Positions 63,811-64,000 of a DNA stretch of 64,000 nucleotides are shown piece by piece. Made by a program: the position numbers and the translations under genes. How positions within the stretch are numbered: position 1 is the first letter of the stretch; every line of letters starts with the position of its first letter. Source of the stretch: Bacteroides fragilis (lineage in GTDB: Bacteria; Bacteroidota; Bacteroidia; Bacteroidales; Bacteroidaceae); the NCBI RefSeq assembly GCF_019583405.1, contig NZ_SZUU01000003.1, forward strand, positions 606,941 to 670,940, given 5' to 3'. The notes beneath the pieces were generated by a model. The model was not told where the DNA came from. It saw nothing but the letters and a program-made list of their open reading frames with translations, and did not search any database.

Positions 63811-64000
63811 TTATGATAATTCATTGTGCGTATTTTTGTGGATGGCGGGTTTGTGCTGTCTATTCTTTTCCACTTCTTCCCAAATGCTGCTGATATAGAC
63901 TAATATTGAACTGATGGATAATGGTTTAAATACTCCGTTTTTAATATTTCCGATTAGTCTTTTTTCATTGATGTAGCGTGCGAGTGAAGCCTGACATGTA
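63811..64000 (-). CDS. Partial gene, unknown function (start outside window)
   Basis: A reverse-strand frame is open from the window end to a TAA at 63811-63813, giving 62 C-terminal residues including ASLARYINEKRLIGNIKNG and SSILVYISSIWEEVEKN. The composition looks like a real, mostly helical protein. I do not recognise the family. It is in the same direction as the two genes that follow it. Confidence 0.5.
   Translation of the reverse strand, partial: TCQASLARYINEKRLIGNIKNGVFKPLSISSILVYISSIWEEVEKNRQHKPAIHKNTHNELS

Overview
The window comes from a Bacteroides-type genome (Bacteroidota). The evidence is a SusC/SusD polysaccharide-utilization locus with an ECF sigma/FecR anti-sigma pair, STN-containing TonB receptor, host-glycan hydrolases, TAnnTTTG-type -7 promoter elements, and DUF4373- and DUF2693-like proteins. 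The species cannot be fixed from sequence alone.

Layout. 1-7.1 kb is housekeeping: alanine dehydrogenase (cut by the window start), an M23 peptidase, a C69 dipeptidase and a phosphoglucomutase/phosphomannomutase. 7.8-21.3 kb is a polysaccharide-utilization locus: ECF sigma factor, FecR-like anti-sigma, SusC, SusD, a small lipoprotein, then GH110 alpha-1,3-galactosidase, GH20 hexosaminidase and GH35 beta-galactosidase. The enzyme set suits host glycans capped with alpha-1,3-galactose (blood group B or alpha-Gal type). A 99-bp MITE-like element with an 18-bp terminal inverted repeat and a 7-bp target duplication sits between the lipoprotein and GH110 genes. At 21.9 kb a lone gene encodes a pyruvoyl-dependent histidine decarboxylase homologue with unexpected active-site substitutions. 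23-30.1 kb holds NudC, an ABC-F protein, an Rcl-like set (RclA-like flavoprotein, RclC-like membrane protein, AraC regulator), cytidine deaminase and a GH73-LysM hydrolase.

30.2-55.6 kb is the most unusual region: about 25 kb devoted to one MacB-like tripartite ABC export system. It has one periplasmic adaptor, ten FtsX/MacB-type permeases arranged as five alternating A/B pairs, two nearly identical ATPases, a GIN-domain secreted protein, one TolC-type outer-membrane protein, an AraC regulator, two sensor kinases and an NtrC-type sigma-54 activator. Upstream of the adaptor, both ATPases and the TolC gene I find the same palindrome (TGTYCATTWTCGGACA), followed by a -24/-12 sigma-54 promoter. 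In three of the four cases the palindrome-to-promoter distance is the same to within 1 bp. This reads as a self-contained regulon: kinase 54352 -> activator 52953 -> four sigma-54 operons that build one exporter family.

55.6-64 kb has an aspartate 4-decarboxylase with an AspT-type antiporter, a flippase-like membrane protein, a Fic protein, a decayed HigA-like antitoxin pseudogene, and a DUF4373/DUF2693 accessory segment running off the window. No rRNA, tRNA, CRISPR array or intact insertion sequence was seen.
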